A stretch of 64,000 nucleotides of DNA from assembly GCA_003327425.1 (NCBI GenBank), contig QOQW01000003.1, positions 244,594-308,593 on the forward strand, given 5' to 3'. The notes under the pieces are model-generated. The model made no database searches. It saw only the letters and a program-made list of their open reading frames with translations, and was not told the origin of the DNA. Positions within the stretch are counted from its first letter, which is position 1; each line of letters starts with the position of its first letter. Source of the DNA: Candidatus Ozemibacter sibiricus. Its GTDB lineage: Bacteria > Muiribacteriota > Ozemobacteria > Ozemobacterales > Ozemobacteraceae. Shown here one piece after another: positions 35,080 to 43,985 of this stretch. Both the position numbers and the translations under genes were made by a program.

Positions 35080-37725
35080 TCAGTAGCGCTCGAATTCGGG
35101 ATCGCCCGTGGCGGCCGCCCCATCATCCATCTTCAATTCGACCCCCCGGCCCGACCGGATCGCCCGGCCGCCGGCCCCCGGGCGGGATCCGGCGGCGCGG
35201 GGCGGGTCCCGCCGGGGCCGACCCGTTGGCTGGTCGTCCTGGCCCGCTCGCGAGGACGGACGCGGGACCAGCAGCGACTCGGCTCCCTCCTCCTCGGCGC
35301 CGTCGACCTTGAAGAAGCCGATGATGGAGCGCATCTGGTCGGCCTGGGATGCCATCTCTTCCGAGGTCGAAGCCAGTTCCTCGGCCGCGCCGGCGTTCTG
35401 CTGAATGATCTTGTCGAGCTGCTGGATGGCGGTATTGATCTGATGGGCTCCCGCCGACTGCTCTTTGCAGGCCGCACTGATCTCCTGGACCAGCTGGGAA
35501 GTCTTGCGGATGTCGGGCACGATGCGAGCGAGCATCTCGCCTGCCTGCTGGGCCACCTGCAGACTGGAGGCCGACAGATCACGGATCTCGCGAGCGGCCA
35601 GCTGGCTGCGCTCAGCCAGTTTGCGCACCTCCGAGGCCACGACGGCGAAGCCCTTGCCGTGCTCGCCAGCCCTGGCCGCTTCGATGGCGGCATTGAGGGC
35701 GAGCAGATTGGTCTGCCGAGCGATCTCTTCGATGATCGAAATGCGCGACGCGATCTCCTGCATCGCCTCGACCGTCTGAGCGACCGCTTTGCCTCCTTCC
35801 TGCGCATCCTCGGCGGCCTGGCGAGCGATCTTCTCGGTCTGTGCGGCGTTCTCGGCATTCTGCTGGATGTTGCTGCTCATCTCTTCCATCGAACTCGACG
35901 CCTCTTCGGCGGCCGCCGCCTGATCATTGGCCCCGCTCGACAGCTGCTCGGCACTCGCCGCCAGCTCGTTGCTCCCATGCGCCACGTTGGAGGCGGCGGT
36001 CCGGATATCGGTGACCACCTCGGTGAGGCGCTTGATCATCAACTGCAGGGAGCGCATCAATTCATCTTTGTCTGAACGCAGAGCCACCTGCACCTGCAGA
36101 TTGCCCTGCGCCATCTCGCGCGCCAGCGTGTTGATCGCGTTCAAGGCATCGATCAGCACGTTGAGACTGGTCTTGATCGCGTTGAAGTCCCCGTGGTACT
36201 GCTCGGTGAGGCGGGGTGGCAGATCCCCTTGGCTGATGCGGTCGAGGTAGGCGGCGGTCACGGTCAGCGGGCCGATGACCGCATCGAGGGTGCGATTCAC
36301 GCCCTCGACGATGCGGCGAAAATCCCCCTGGTGGCGCGACGGGTCGGCCCGGGTGCTCAACCGCCCTTCGGCCGCCGCGGTGGCCAGCATCACGGAATCG
36401 TCGATCAAGGCCTTCACATTGGTGATGCAGTTGTTCAGGCTCTGTTTCAGCGTGTCGAAATCGCCCTGGTAGGGGTCGGTGATGGGTGGGGGCACATCGC
36501 CCCGCCCCAGCCGGTCGATGTAAGCGGCCGCGACATGCAAGGGCCCGATGACTGCATCGAGGGTCTTGTTCATGCCCTCGGCCAGGGGTTGGAACTCGAA
36601 ATGGATGGCCTCGAGCCGCGCGCGGGTGGTCAGTCGCCCAGCCACGGCCGCCTGGATCAAGCGTTCCATCTCCCGACGGAAATCGGCCAGGATGCCGTTG
36701 ATGTTGCTGCCGATGAACCAACCGCCCGCCAGGGCCAGCAGGAAGCCGATAGCCATGCCCAGAGTCATGATCCAGCTGGTCCGGGATTGGTCGGTATCGC
36801 TCGCACTCAAGGCCTGGCGGGCGATCTGAGAGTTGATCTCCTCGACTCGCTCCAGAGAAGCCAGGGCCGTTCCGAGACGCTCGACGACCGGTCCCATGAC
36901 CAACGCCTGCATGCGTTGCAACGCCTCTTGGGACCTGGCCGCCACCTTGAGCAGCTCATCGAACTTGCCCAGCGTCTGCCCGGCGGCTTCCTCCATTTCC
37001 CCATGCAGGATCTTCATCGCCTCTTCGCGATTCCCTTTTTCGATCGCCTGCCGAATCCGTCGAGCACACCCATGGAACCGGGTGTGAGGGGATGCGATCT
37101 CCTCGAGAATCCCGCGAATGACGGGATTGACGGTCTCGAAGGTCGGCAACCACTTGCCGAAGCGGCAAGCCGTATGGTCATCCCCGCCAGACCATTCTTC
37201 GCGCCCCTCCACATAGTCCGCCAGGCGAAGCAGCAAGGCGTAATGGTCGCCCCGGAACAGGGCCAGATCCTGGCCCAGGCGATCGGGGTTGCGGATGCCC
37301 AGCTCAGCATACTCCTGGGCCACCCGCAGGTAGGTTTCGACTTCGGCCCACCAGGCGGCATGGTCGCCTTGGAATTTCTTCCAGGCTACGCTTTCTTCGG
37401 ATGTCTGCGGCAAGGCTTCATAGGCGGCCAGCGCCCGCTGATATTCCTCGCGCGCTTTGGCGATGACCCCGAACTGGGCTTTGAACTGCTCCTCGCCCAA
37501 CGCCGGGTTGAGCATCGTCCGGTTGGCGATCACGATTTGCCGCATCTGGCTTGACAGAACGGACAGGTGTTCGAGGCTGGGCAAGCGCACTTTGCCGATC
37601 TCCACCAGATGCCCACCTAGCACAGAGAGTCCATGCAGTCCGACCCCTCCCACGACCAGGGTGATGAGGGCGATCAGACCGAAGCCACCTAGCAGCTTTC
37701 GCGAGAGAGGAAGATGATCAAACAT
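35080..37725 (-). CDS. Methyl-accepting chemotaxis protein with CZB-like zinc motif in its sensor region
   Basis: An 881-residue chemoreceptor. Helix 1 lies at about 11-35 and helix 2 at about 315-340, enclosing a helical sensor of about 280 residues. Within it is a CZB-like pattern: H161, then C187 in CRFGKW, then HTRFH (H214, H218), with family spacing. Three HAMP-like repeats follow (about 345-620), then the signalling hairpin with the tip region [20 protein letters not shown]. The C-terminus is proline/arginine-rich without a CheR-tethering pentapeptide. GGAGG precedes the ATG. It should control CheA through CheW. Confidence 0.93.
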   Translation of the reverse strand: MFDHLPLSRKLLGGFGLIALITLVVGGVGLHGLSVLGGHLVEIGKVRLPSLEHLSVLSSQMRQIVIANRTMLNPALGEEQFKAQFGVIAKAREEYQRALAAYEALPQTSEESVAWKKFQGDHAAWWAEVETYLRVAQEYAELGIRNPDRLGQDLALFRGDHYALLLRLADYVEGREEWSGGDDHTACRFGKWLPTFETVNPVIRGILEEIASPHTRFHGCARRIRQAIEKGNREEAMKILHGEMEEAAGQTLGKFDELLKVAARSQEALQRMQALVMGPVVERLGTALASLERVEEINSQIARQALSASDTDQSRTSWIMTLGMAIGFLLALAGGWFIGSNINGILADFRREMERLIQAAVAGRLTTRARLEAIHFEFQPLAEGMNKTLDAVIGPLHVAAAYIDRLGRGDVPPPITDPYQGDFDTLKQSLNNCITNVKALIDDSVMLATAAAEGRLSTRADPSRHQGDFRRIVEGVNRTLDAVIGPLTVTAAYLDRISQGDLPPRLTEQYHGDFNAIKTSLNVLIDALNAINTLAREMAQGNLQVQVALRSDKDELMRSLQLMIKRLTEVVTDIRTAASNVAHGSNELAASAEQLSSGANDQAAAAEEASSSMEEMSSNIQQNAENAAQTEKIARQAAEDAQEGGKAVAQTVEAMQEIASRISIIEEIARQTNLLALNAAIEAARAGEHGKGFAVVASEVRKLAERSQLAAREIRDLSASSLQVAQQAGEMLARIVPDIRKTSQLVQEISAACKEQSAGAHQINTAIQQLDKIIQQNAGAAEELASTSEEMASQADQMRSIIGFFKVDGAEEEGAESLLVPRPSSRAGQDDQPTGRPRRDPPRAAGSRPGAGGRAIRSGRGVELKMDDGAAATGDPEFERY

Positions 37726-37860
37726 GCGGCGACCTCCTGCAGCAGCGTTCTCAGAAGTCTAACCATCCAGCCAGCCTCTGCCAATCGGAGAGCGGCCTGA
37801 CATTTTCAGAAATATTTCCCCTTGAGCATCAGAATCTTGTCTTTCCACCGTCCAATCGCT

Positions 37861-37888
37861 CTGATATTCGCTCAGCATATTCTTACAA
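37861..37888 (-). promoter_or_regulatory. Candidate promoter of mcp-cheW-cheB-cheD
   Basis: On the minus strand TTGTAA (37883-37888) and TATCAG (37861-37866) are 16 bases apart, in the AT-richer part of the 259-base gap between the regulator gene and mcp. The sequence does not match a sigma-28 motility promoter. Confidence 0.35.
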
Positions 37889-37984
37889 GGCATTTCGGGG
37901 CTGGCCAGAGAGCGCCGGTGCTACCTGCCTCTTCGTCACCCCGGCCGGCCCGGCCCAGGATCGGATAGCCCAACGCTCTGAACC

Positions 37985-38638
37985 TCAGCCTCCCCGAGGG
38001 GACGGGCCTGCTTCGATCAGATCGTGTTCGATGGCATATCGCACAAGTTCAGCCAGGCTGGCGAACCCCATTTTCTGGAAGATGCGCGCCTTGTACGTGC
38101 TGACCGTTTTGATGCTCAGCCCCAGATGGGCGCCGATCTCCTTCAGCGACCGCCCCTTCGCCAGCATATGCATCACCAGATACTCGCGATCGGACAACCG
38201 CTCGTGGGCCGGCCGCTCGTCACCCTGCACATGGGCAGCCAGCTTCTCGGCCAGCGAAGGTGTGATGAACCGCCCCCCGCGCACCACTTTCCGGATGGCG
38301 GCGAGCAGCACTTCGTCCATCGTATCTTTGCACAGGTAACCGGCCGTTCCGGCCTTGATCGCTCGCAGGGCATACTGCTCTTCGGAATACATGCTCAGGA
38401 TGAGGACGGGCAGGTCAGGCCAGGCTTCTTTGATCCGGGCGAACACCTCCAGACCGTTTTCCCCCGGCAGTTCCAGGTCGAGGATGACCACATCGACCTG
38501 CTGCCGCGCCAGGAAGGCCAGGGCCTGTTGCCCCGTGGCGGCTTCCCCGACCACCCGAATGTCTTTGGCATCGCTGACGATGAAGGCGATCCCTCGCCGC
38601 ACGACCGGGTGATCATCCACCACCAGCACCCTGATCAT
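37985..38638 (-). CDS. NarL/FixJ-family response regulator
   Basis: A 217-residue transcription regulator. The receiver domain (1-125) has D8/D9, phosphoacceptor D54 in VILDLELPG, and the conserved lysine in AGYLCKD. The LuxR-type helix-turn-helix (about 148-210) contains LSDREYLVMHMLAKG and LSIKTVSTYKARIFQKM. It is the partner of the adjacent histidine kinase, whose stop overlaps this start by four bases (ATGA). It is the last gene of cheR-cheA-kinase-regulator, so its targets may be tied to the chemosensory signal. Confidence 0.94.
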   Translation of the reverse strand: MIRVLVVDDHPVVRRGIAFIVSDAKDIRVVGEAATGQQALAFLARQQVDVVILDLELPGENGLEVFARIKEAWPDLPVLILSMYSEEQYALRAIKAGTAGYLCKDTMDEVLLAAIRKVVRGGRFITPSLAEKLAAHVQGDERPAHERLSDREYLVMHMLAKGRSLKEIGAHLGLSIKTVSTYKARIFQKMGFASLAELVRYAIEHDLIEAGPSPRGG

Positions 38639-40344
38639 GTCGGCCTCGCCTTCCTCCGAGGAGAGCGAGCGGCACGACGGGGCAGCACCAGGCAGACTTC
38701 GGTGCCATGCCGAAGTCGAGACTGCACTTCGAAGGTTCCCCCGATGGCGCGCGCCCGTTCCCGCATGCCCGGCAGGCCCAGCGAGAACCCTTTCTGCAAG
38801 CGGGCCCGCGATATGCCGATCCCGTTGTCGATCACCCGCCCGACCAGCCCTTCGGCCTCGCGCGTCAGACGGATCTCCACCCGCGAGGCTTTCGCATGCC
38901 GGGCCACGTTGGTGAGGGCCTCCTGGATGATGCGATAGACCTCGACCCGCGCGGCAGCGGGCAGGTCGGATTCCTGCCAGTCGTTGCGCAGATCGACCGC
39001 GATGCCAGTGCGGCGCCGGAACTGGCCGACCAGCCATTCGATGGCGGCGGCGAGCCCCAGATGGTCGAGCAGATGAGGGCGAAGTTCTCGCGCCAGATTG
39101 CGCGAGACCTCCAGCGCTTCATCGGCCATCCCCTTCAACTCCTGGCATCGCTCACGCAATCGTGCCGCGTCGGACCGACGCTCGCCGAGATGCCGTTCGA
39201 CCCAGGAAAGGCCGGCCTTGAGCCCCGTCAACAATTGCCCGATCTCGTCATGGATGAGCCGGGACATGTCGGCTAGCCGTTCTTCACAGATACGATGGGT
39301 CTCCGCCGACAGAACATGCAGTTGCCGGTTGGCTTGCTTGAGCTGGCGGACGGTCTGGCGCAGCTCGGCGGTGCGCTGTTGCACCCGCTGTTCGAGATCG
39401 AGATTGAGCTGTTGCAACGCGTCTTCGTTCTGTTGTCGTTGCAGCCCGGCGGCATACAATTCAGCCAACCGCTGCACCACCGTCTGATCGTCGGCGGTGA
39501 ACCCCCCGGGCTTATTGGCCAGGGCGATCTCTCCGACCACCTTTTGCCCGAGGAGCGCGGGCACCGCCAGGAAATTCTCCAGCGGGATATGGCCCGGCGG
39601 AACTCCGATCGCGGCGGGGTGTCGGGCCGGATCGTTGACCAGCAACGGCCGACCGGTGCTCAGAGGCACCCCGAACAACCCGCGGAACCGGCCATCGGGG
39701 CCGGGAGGGAAGACGATCCGTTGATCGGGGGCCGACATTCGACACTCGTGCTTGATCATCTCGGTCAGGGTCGAGCTGACCAGAGCCCCATCGTCGGGCC
39801 GGATGTGGGAGACGAACCCGTGGGGCGCCCCGGTCAGCCATTTGGCGTGCCCGAGAGTGAGCCGCGCCATTTCTTCGATGCCATGGCGGGGATCGATCAA
39901 CTGAGCCGCCAGCTGGGCCAGGGCCGAATTGATCGCCGTCTCACGTTCCTGCGCCCGCTGACGCCGTTTGGCTTCGGTGATATCGAGGGTGAACTCGACG
40001 ATGTGGGCGAGGGTGCCATCGGAGTCGAAGACCGGGTGCGCCTGCACCTCCACCCAATGCTCCCGGCCCGCCGCATCGAGGTGCATCTGCTCGCTGATGA
40101 ACGGCTGCCCGGTCCGGCTGATGGTTTCGCGCGGACAGTATCCCTCCGGCGCCTGGCAGACCTCCCCTGGGAGGTGAAAGAGGTGATGGCAGAGATGACG
40201 ATCGGCGTCAGGCGCTCGCTGGAACCGACGATTGGCGAACTGGATCGCATGGGTGACGGGATCGGTCACGAACACCGGGAACGGCAGACTGTCGATGATG
40301 GCCCGCAGCAGACGGACCGACGGAGCTTTCCGCATGACAGCCAT
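38635..40344 (-). CDS. Soluble PAS-GAF sensor histidine kinase (HisKA_3 type)
   Basis: A 569-residue kinase without membrane helices. A PAS domain lies at about 12-130 (IIDSLPFPVFVTDP), with a cysteine-containing loop (HLCHH, VCQAPEGYC). A GAF domain lies at about 140-305, a coiled coil at 310-355, and then the HisKA_3 dimerisation domain with phosphoacceptor H365 in LIHDEIGQLL. The C-terminal ATPase domain has EALTNVARHA and DNGIGI. It should phosphorylate the NarL-type regulator. The cysteine-rich PAS loop may bind a metal or cluster (inference). It begins 6 bases after the cheA stop. Confidence 0.93.
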   Translation of the reverse strand: MAVMRKAPSVRLLRAIIDSLPFPVFVTDPVTHAIQFANRRFQRAPDADRHLCHHLFHLPGEVCQAPEGYCPRETISRTGQPFISEQMHLDAAGREHWVEVQAHPVFDSDGTLAHIVEFTLDITEAKRRQRAQERETAINSALAQLAAQLIDPRHGIEEMARLTLGHAKWLTGAPHGFVSHIRPDDGALVSSTLTEMIKHECRMSAPDQRIVFPPGPDGRFRGLFGVPLSTGRPLLVNDPARHPAAIGVPPGHIPLENFLAVPALLGQKVVGEIALANKPGGFTADDQTVVQRLAELYAAGLQRQQNEDALQQLNLDLEQRVQQRTAELRQTVRQLKQANRQLHVLSAETHRICEERLADMSRLIHDEIGQLLTGLKAGLSWVERHLGERRSDAARLRERCQELKGMADEALEVSRNLARELRPHLLDHLGLAAAIEWLVGQFRRRTGIAVDLRNDWQESDLPAAARVEVYRIIQEALTNVARHAKASRVEIRLTREAEGLVGRVIDNGIGISRARLQKGFSLGLPGMRERARAIGGTFEVQSRLRHGTEVCLVLPRRAARSPRRKARPT

Positions 40345-40350
40345 GATAGC

Positions 40351-43005
40351 TCACCCCTCTGCGGGCTGACCAGCCCCCTGGCAGGCCTTCCCGAGCCTGA
40401 CCGGATCAAGAATGACGGCAATGGTGCCATCCCCGAGGATGGTCGCTCCTGAGAACTCGGGCACTCGCCGGAACATCTTGCCAAGCGGCTTGATCACGGT
40501 CTTGTGTTCTCCGATCACGGCGTCGACCGCCAGCCCCAGCGGCCGGTCGCCCAGCAGGGTGATGATCACCTGCTCGCTCGCAGGCGGCTCGCCAGCGATA
40601 CGGAAGCGCTCTCGCAAGCGAATGAACGGGATCAGCGAGCCCCGCACCTCGATCAGGTTCTGGGTCACGGCCGACCCTTGGCGAGTGCCGTGCATTTCGA
40701 CGCATTCGCGCACGGCCGTCAAGGGCAGGATGAAATCCTGACGCCCGACCTTGACCCGCAGCCCGTCGATGATCGCCAGGGTGAGGGGAAGCGTGACTTC
40801 GAACGTCGTCCCCTGGCCAGGCCGGCTCGAAATCTCCAGCGTCCCCCGCAGGTCTTCGATCGTGCGTTTGACCACATCCATGCCAACCCCGCGTCCCGAC
40901 AGGTCGGTCACCCGCTCGGCGGTCGAGAACCCCGGTTGCAGGATCAGGGCGAACACCTCGCGTTCGCTGAGCGACGCCTCGGAAGTGATGAGGCCCCGTT
41001 CGATGGCTTTGCGCACGATGCGCTCGCGGTCGAGCCCCGCGCCATCGTCGCTGATGCGGATCAAGACGTTGCCGCCGACGTGGCCGGCCGCCAGATGGAT
41101 GGTGCCACGGCGCGGCTTGCCCGCCCGCTCCCGCACGTCGGGAGCCTCGATGCCATGATCGGCGCAGTTGCGGATCAGGTGGACGAGAGGCTCGTCGAGG
41201 CGATCGATGACCGTCTTGTCGATCTCGGTCTCGGTGCCGCTCATGGTAAGGTCGATCTCCTTGCCGAGCGAAGCCGACAGGTCGTGGACCAGACGCCGGA
41301 ACTTGCTGAACGTGCTTTCGATCGGCATCATGCGGATGCTCAACGCATTGTCGCGCAGGCCGCTGGTCAGGCGGTTGACCTCTTCGGCGATCCCAGCCAG
41401 ATCGAGTTTCTGCACCAGGCGCACGATCTCGTGCTTGCGCAGGTCGAGGAGCGTACGTGTCGCCTGGGACAGCCGCTCCTGGACCGTGACCAGCTCTCCG
41501 ATCAGATTCACCAGCTTATCGAGCTTCTGGGTGCTGACCCGGATGCTGGTCAGGCCAGCGGCTCGCATCTGACGATCGCGTGCCTCGCGTTGCCGCCGCT
41601 GCTCGACCAAGGCTTCGTCGACCGCGGCCGGCCGCACCGCCCCGGCCGCCACCAGCCGTTCGCCGAGCGGTTTCTGCTCGGCCAGCGACTGCGCAAGGGC
41701 GGTGGGAGAGACCTCGCCGCGGGCCAGCAGGATCTCGCCCAAGCGCTGGACTTCGGGGGACGCCTCGGTCGGACGTGGGTCATCCTCAGCCGTTGGACGA
41801 GACGCTGGCCGATGCCGATCTTTCCCCGGCGGTGTCGCCGCGGTGCGGGTCGTCGGCGCCTCGTGGTTCGACCTCAGTTCCAGCGCCAGCAAGGCCGGCC
41901 CCAGGAGCTGCCGCAAGAAGGTCTGTATCCCTTCGGGGGTGGCGTCCGTGCCGAGCTCTAGTTCAATGGTCGCTTCCGGGTTCCCGAAGACCGGCTGGCA
42001 GCGCATCAACTGGCCGAGAGGATCGAGAGACTGGCGCCACCAGGATTCGGCCCGGGCCTCGCTCGACATCTGGTCGCCAACGAGCACTAATCGAACGTTC
42101 CAGGCGCCCGCTCGGGGGGGCGGGGCCGCCAGCCCGAGCAGCTCGAGGTGATTCCGGATCTGCTGGCGAATCTGCAGGGGACGCTCGAGGGCGGCCAGCA
42201 AGGCCGCTGGGTCGATTTCGACGGCCGGGTCGGGTTCGGTCGTGGCTTCCAGCCATAGCTTCCGCGCCTGGGCCGCTGCTTCCCGGGCAAGCGCCGTCGC
42301 TTCGGCCGTGACGGGAACCGCGCCCCGGGCGATCTTGACCAGCAAGGCCTCGAGATCGCCCAGGAACTCGCACAGGCTGTCGATCCCCTGCTCACGCCCA
42401 CGGCGGGCGAGGTCGCGAGTCAGCCGACAGGCGGCGGCCGCTCGGGGCAAGGGCGCTGGAGCCGCGACCAGATCGAGCAGGCAGCCATCGAGTTCGTCGA
42501 AGAGAGGGCCCAACCCGGCCGACGCCGCGGGAGCGGGCGGCGAACCGCCGGCCGGAGCGCCCGCGATGGCGGTTGGCGCGGCCGCAGTCGTCGGCGCGCC
42601 TGGCCAGTCAGCCGGCGAAGCGCCGACGGCGGCGCGCTGGCACCGAAATCCCTCGAGGATGGCCGCGCCAGCGGTGGGTGGGGCCGGCGGTCCGCCGAAC
42701 GGCTCCTCGATCATCACGAGCAACAGGTCGCGGGCCTGCAGGGCCAGTTCGATCAGGGCCGGGGTGACCAGACAGCGGCCCGTGCGGATGGCGTCGAACT
42801 CGTTCTCGAGAGCGTGGGCGAACTGCGCGATCGCTTCCAGGCCGAGCATGCCAGCCGATCCTTTGATGGTATGCATGACGCGAAAGATGCGATCGACTTC
42901 GGCCCGGTCGGTGGGCCGCTCGCGGAGTTCGAGGAGCGCCGCCTCGAGTTCATCCAGATTTTCCCGGGTGCCTTCCCTGAATAGAACGAGGAGTTCGTCA
43001 GTCAT
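40351..43005 (-). CDS. cheA: Chemotaxis histidine kinase CheA
   Basis: An 884-residue CheA. The Hpt domain has phosphorylated H45 in VMHTIKGSAGM. A long Ala/Pro-rich and poorly conserved middle (about 115-420) replaces a standard P2 domain. Residues about 435-500 hold two repeats of a short helical module (LGEILLARGEVSPTAL, LGERLVAAGAVRPAAV). The dimerisation domain, ATPase (HLIRNCADHGIE, SDDGAG, GRGVGMDVV) and C-terminal CheW-like domain follow. GAAGGAC stands before the ATG at 43005. It overlaps cheR by four bases. Confidence 0.95.
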   Translation of the reverse strand: MTDELLVLFREGTRENLDELEAALLELRERPTDRAEVDRIFRVMHTIKGSAGMLGLEAIAQFAHALENEFDAIRTGRCLVTPALIELALQARDLLLVMIEEPFGGPPAPPTAGAAILEGFRCQRAAVGASPADWPGAPTTAAAPTAIAGAPAGGSPPAPAASAGLGPLFDELDGCLLDLVAAPAPLPRAAAACRLTRDLARRGREQGIDSLCEFLGDLEALLVKIARGAVPVTAEATALAREAAAQARKLWLEATTEPDPAVEIDPAALLAALERPLQIRQQIRNHLELLGLAAPPPRAGAWNVRLVLVGDQMSSEARAESWWRQSLDPLGQLMRCQPVFGNPEATIELELGTDATPEGIQTFLRQLLGPALLALELRSNHEAPTTRTAATPPGKDRHRPASRPTAEDDPRPTEASPEVQRLGEILLARGEVSPTALAQSLAEQKPLGERLVAAGAVRPAAVDEALVEQRRQREARDRQMRAAGLTSIRVSTQKLDKLVNLIGELVTVQERLSQATRTLLDLRKHEIVRLVQKLDLAGIAEEVNRLTSGLRDNALSIRMMPIESTFSKFRRLVHDLSASLGKEIDLTMSGTETEIDKTVIDRLDEPLVHLIRNCADHGIEAPDVRERAGKPRRGTIHLAAGHVGGNVLIRISDDGAGLDRERIVRKAIERGLITSEASLSEREVFALILQPGFSTAERVTDLSGRGVGMDVVKRTIEDLRGTLEISSRPGQGTTFEVTLPLTLAIIDGLRVKVGRQDFILPLTAVRECVEMHGTRQGSAVTQNLIEVRGSLIPFIRLRERFRIAGEPPASEQVIITLLGDRPLGLAVDAVIGEHKTVIKPLGKMFRRVPEFSGATILGDGTIAVILDPVRLGKACQGAGQPAEG

Positions 43006-43949
43006 GGGACGTCCTTCCCTCCAGGCCCCCCCATTTTGCGGTAGACCGTCGGCGCCACGCCGTGCAAATGCTCGTGGCGCATGCCGGTCAGCGCCTCGGA
43101 ATGGCCCAGGAAAAGGTAGCCCCCGGGCACGAGTCGGCGGACGAGCTGTTCGAGCAGCCATCCCTGGGTGGGCCGGTCGAAATAGATGATGACATTGCGG
43201 CAGAAGATGATATGGAATGTTTCGCGAAAGGTCGGAGGAATGTCCTTCAGGTTGAGTTTTTCGAACCGGATGGTGCGGCGGATCTCAGGAGCGAACTTGA
43301 TCAGACGGCGGGAACGATCGCGGCTGCGCAACAGGAATCGTTCCCGCAGGTGCTGGGGAATGGGAGCGATCCGCTCTTCCGGATAGATGCCCGCGGTGGC
43401 GATCGCCAGCATGCGCGAGGAGATGTCGGTGGCAAGGATGGTGAAGGAGAACGGGGGGTGGGCCGTCGCATATTCGCTGAGCACCAGGGCCAGGGTGTAG
43501 GGCTCTTCCCCCGACGAACAGCCGGCGCTCCAGACCCGCAAAGGCTTGTCAGGAGGTCGTGCCTGACCTGCCTGCAGACGGGGCAAGGCGGTCGTCGTCA
43601 GATAGGTGAAATGGTCGGGCTCGCGGAAGAAGTCGGTCTTGTTGGTGGTCACCAGATCGATCATCTGGGGCACTTCCTCCGCCTGGCCGCGCTCGGAAAA
43701 TAATAGATCGCAATAGGCCGTGAACGACGGCAGGCCCAGAGCGATCAGGCGCTTGCGCAGACGCCCTTCGAGCAGGGTTTTCTTGACAGGAGGCAAGTGG
43801 ATCCCGAGACGGTCGTAGATGAAGGCGCTCAAGCGTCGAAAATCGGCCGGCTTCAGTTCGAAGTCGGACCGCTGGGATCCCGGCCCCCCAGGCGGCTCAC
43901 CAGGGCAGGGCGGGACCTCCGTGGGCCGTGACCGGCGGTGGTCGGTCAT
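43002..43949 (-). CDS. cheR: Chemotaxis protein methyltransferase CheR
   Basis: A 315-residue CheR that methylates receptor glutamates using S-adenosylmethionine. An unconserved leader (1-28) is followed by the small helical N-terminal domain (DFRRLSAFIYDRLGIHL). The SAM-binding domain carries VWSAGCSSGEEPYTLA and FHIIFCRNVIIYFDR. It is the first gene of cheR-cheA-kinase-regulator, and its last bases overlap the cheA start (ATGA). Confidence 0.95.
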   Translation of the reverse strand: MTDHRRSRPTEVPPCPGEPPGGPGSQRSDFELKPADFRRLSAFIYDRLGIHLPPVKKTLLEGRLRKRLIALGLPSFTAYCDLLFSERGQAEEVPQMIDLVTTNKTDFFREPDHFTYLTTTALPRLQAGQARPPDKPLRVWSAGCSSGEEPYTLALVLSEYATAHPPFSFTILATDISSRMLAIATAGIYPEERIAPIPQHLRERFLLRSRDRSRRLIKFAPEIRRTIRFEKLNLKDIPPTFRETFHIIFCRNVIIYFDRPTQGWLLEQLVRRLVPGGYLFLGHSEALTGMRHEHLHGVAPTVYRKMGGPGGKDVP

Positions 43950-43985
43950 GGACGACAGGAGGCAGCCATCGGGCCGGCCGCCGGC

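Noticed and set aside
37861..37888. Sigma-28 type motility promoter before the chemoreceptor gene
   Set aside because: The TAAA and GCCGATAA elements are not present at the right spacing; only a weak sigma-70-like pair is visible.
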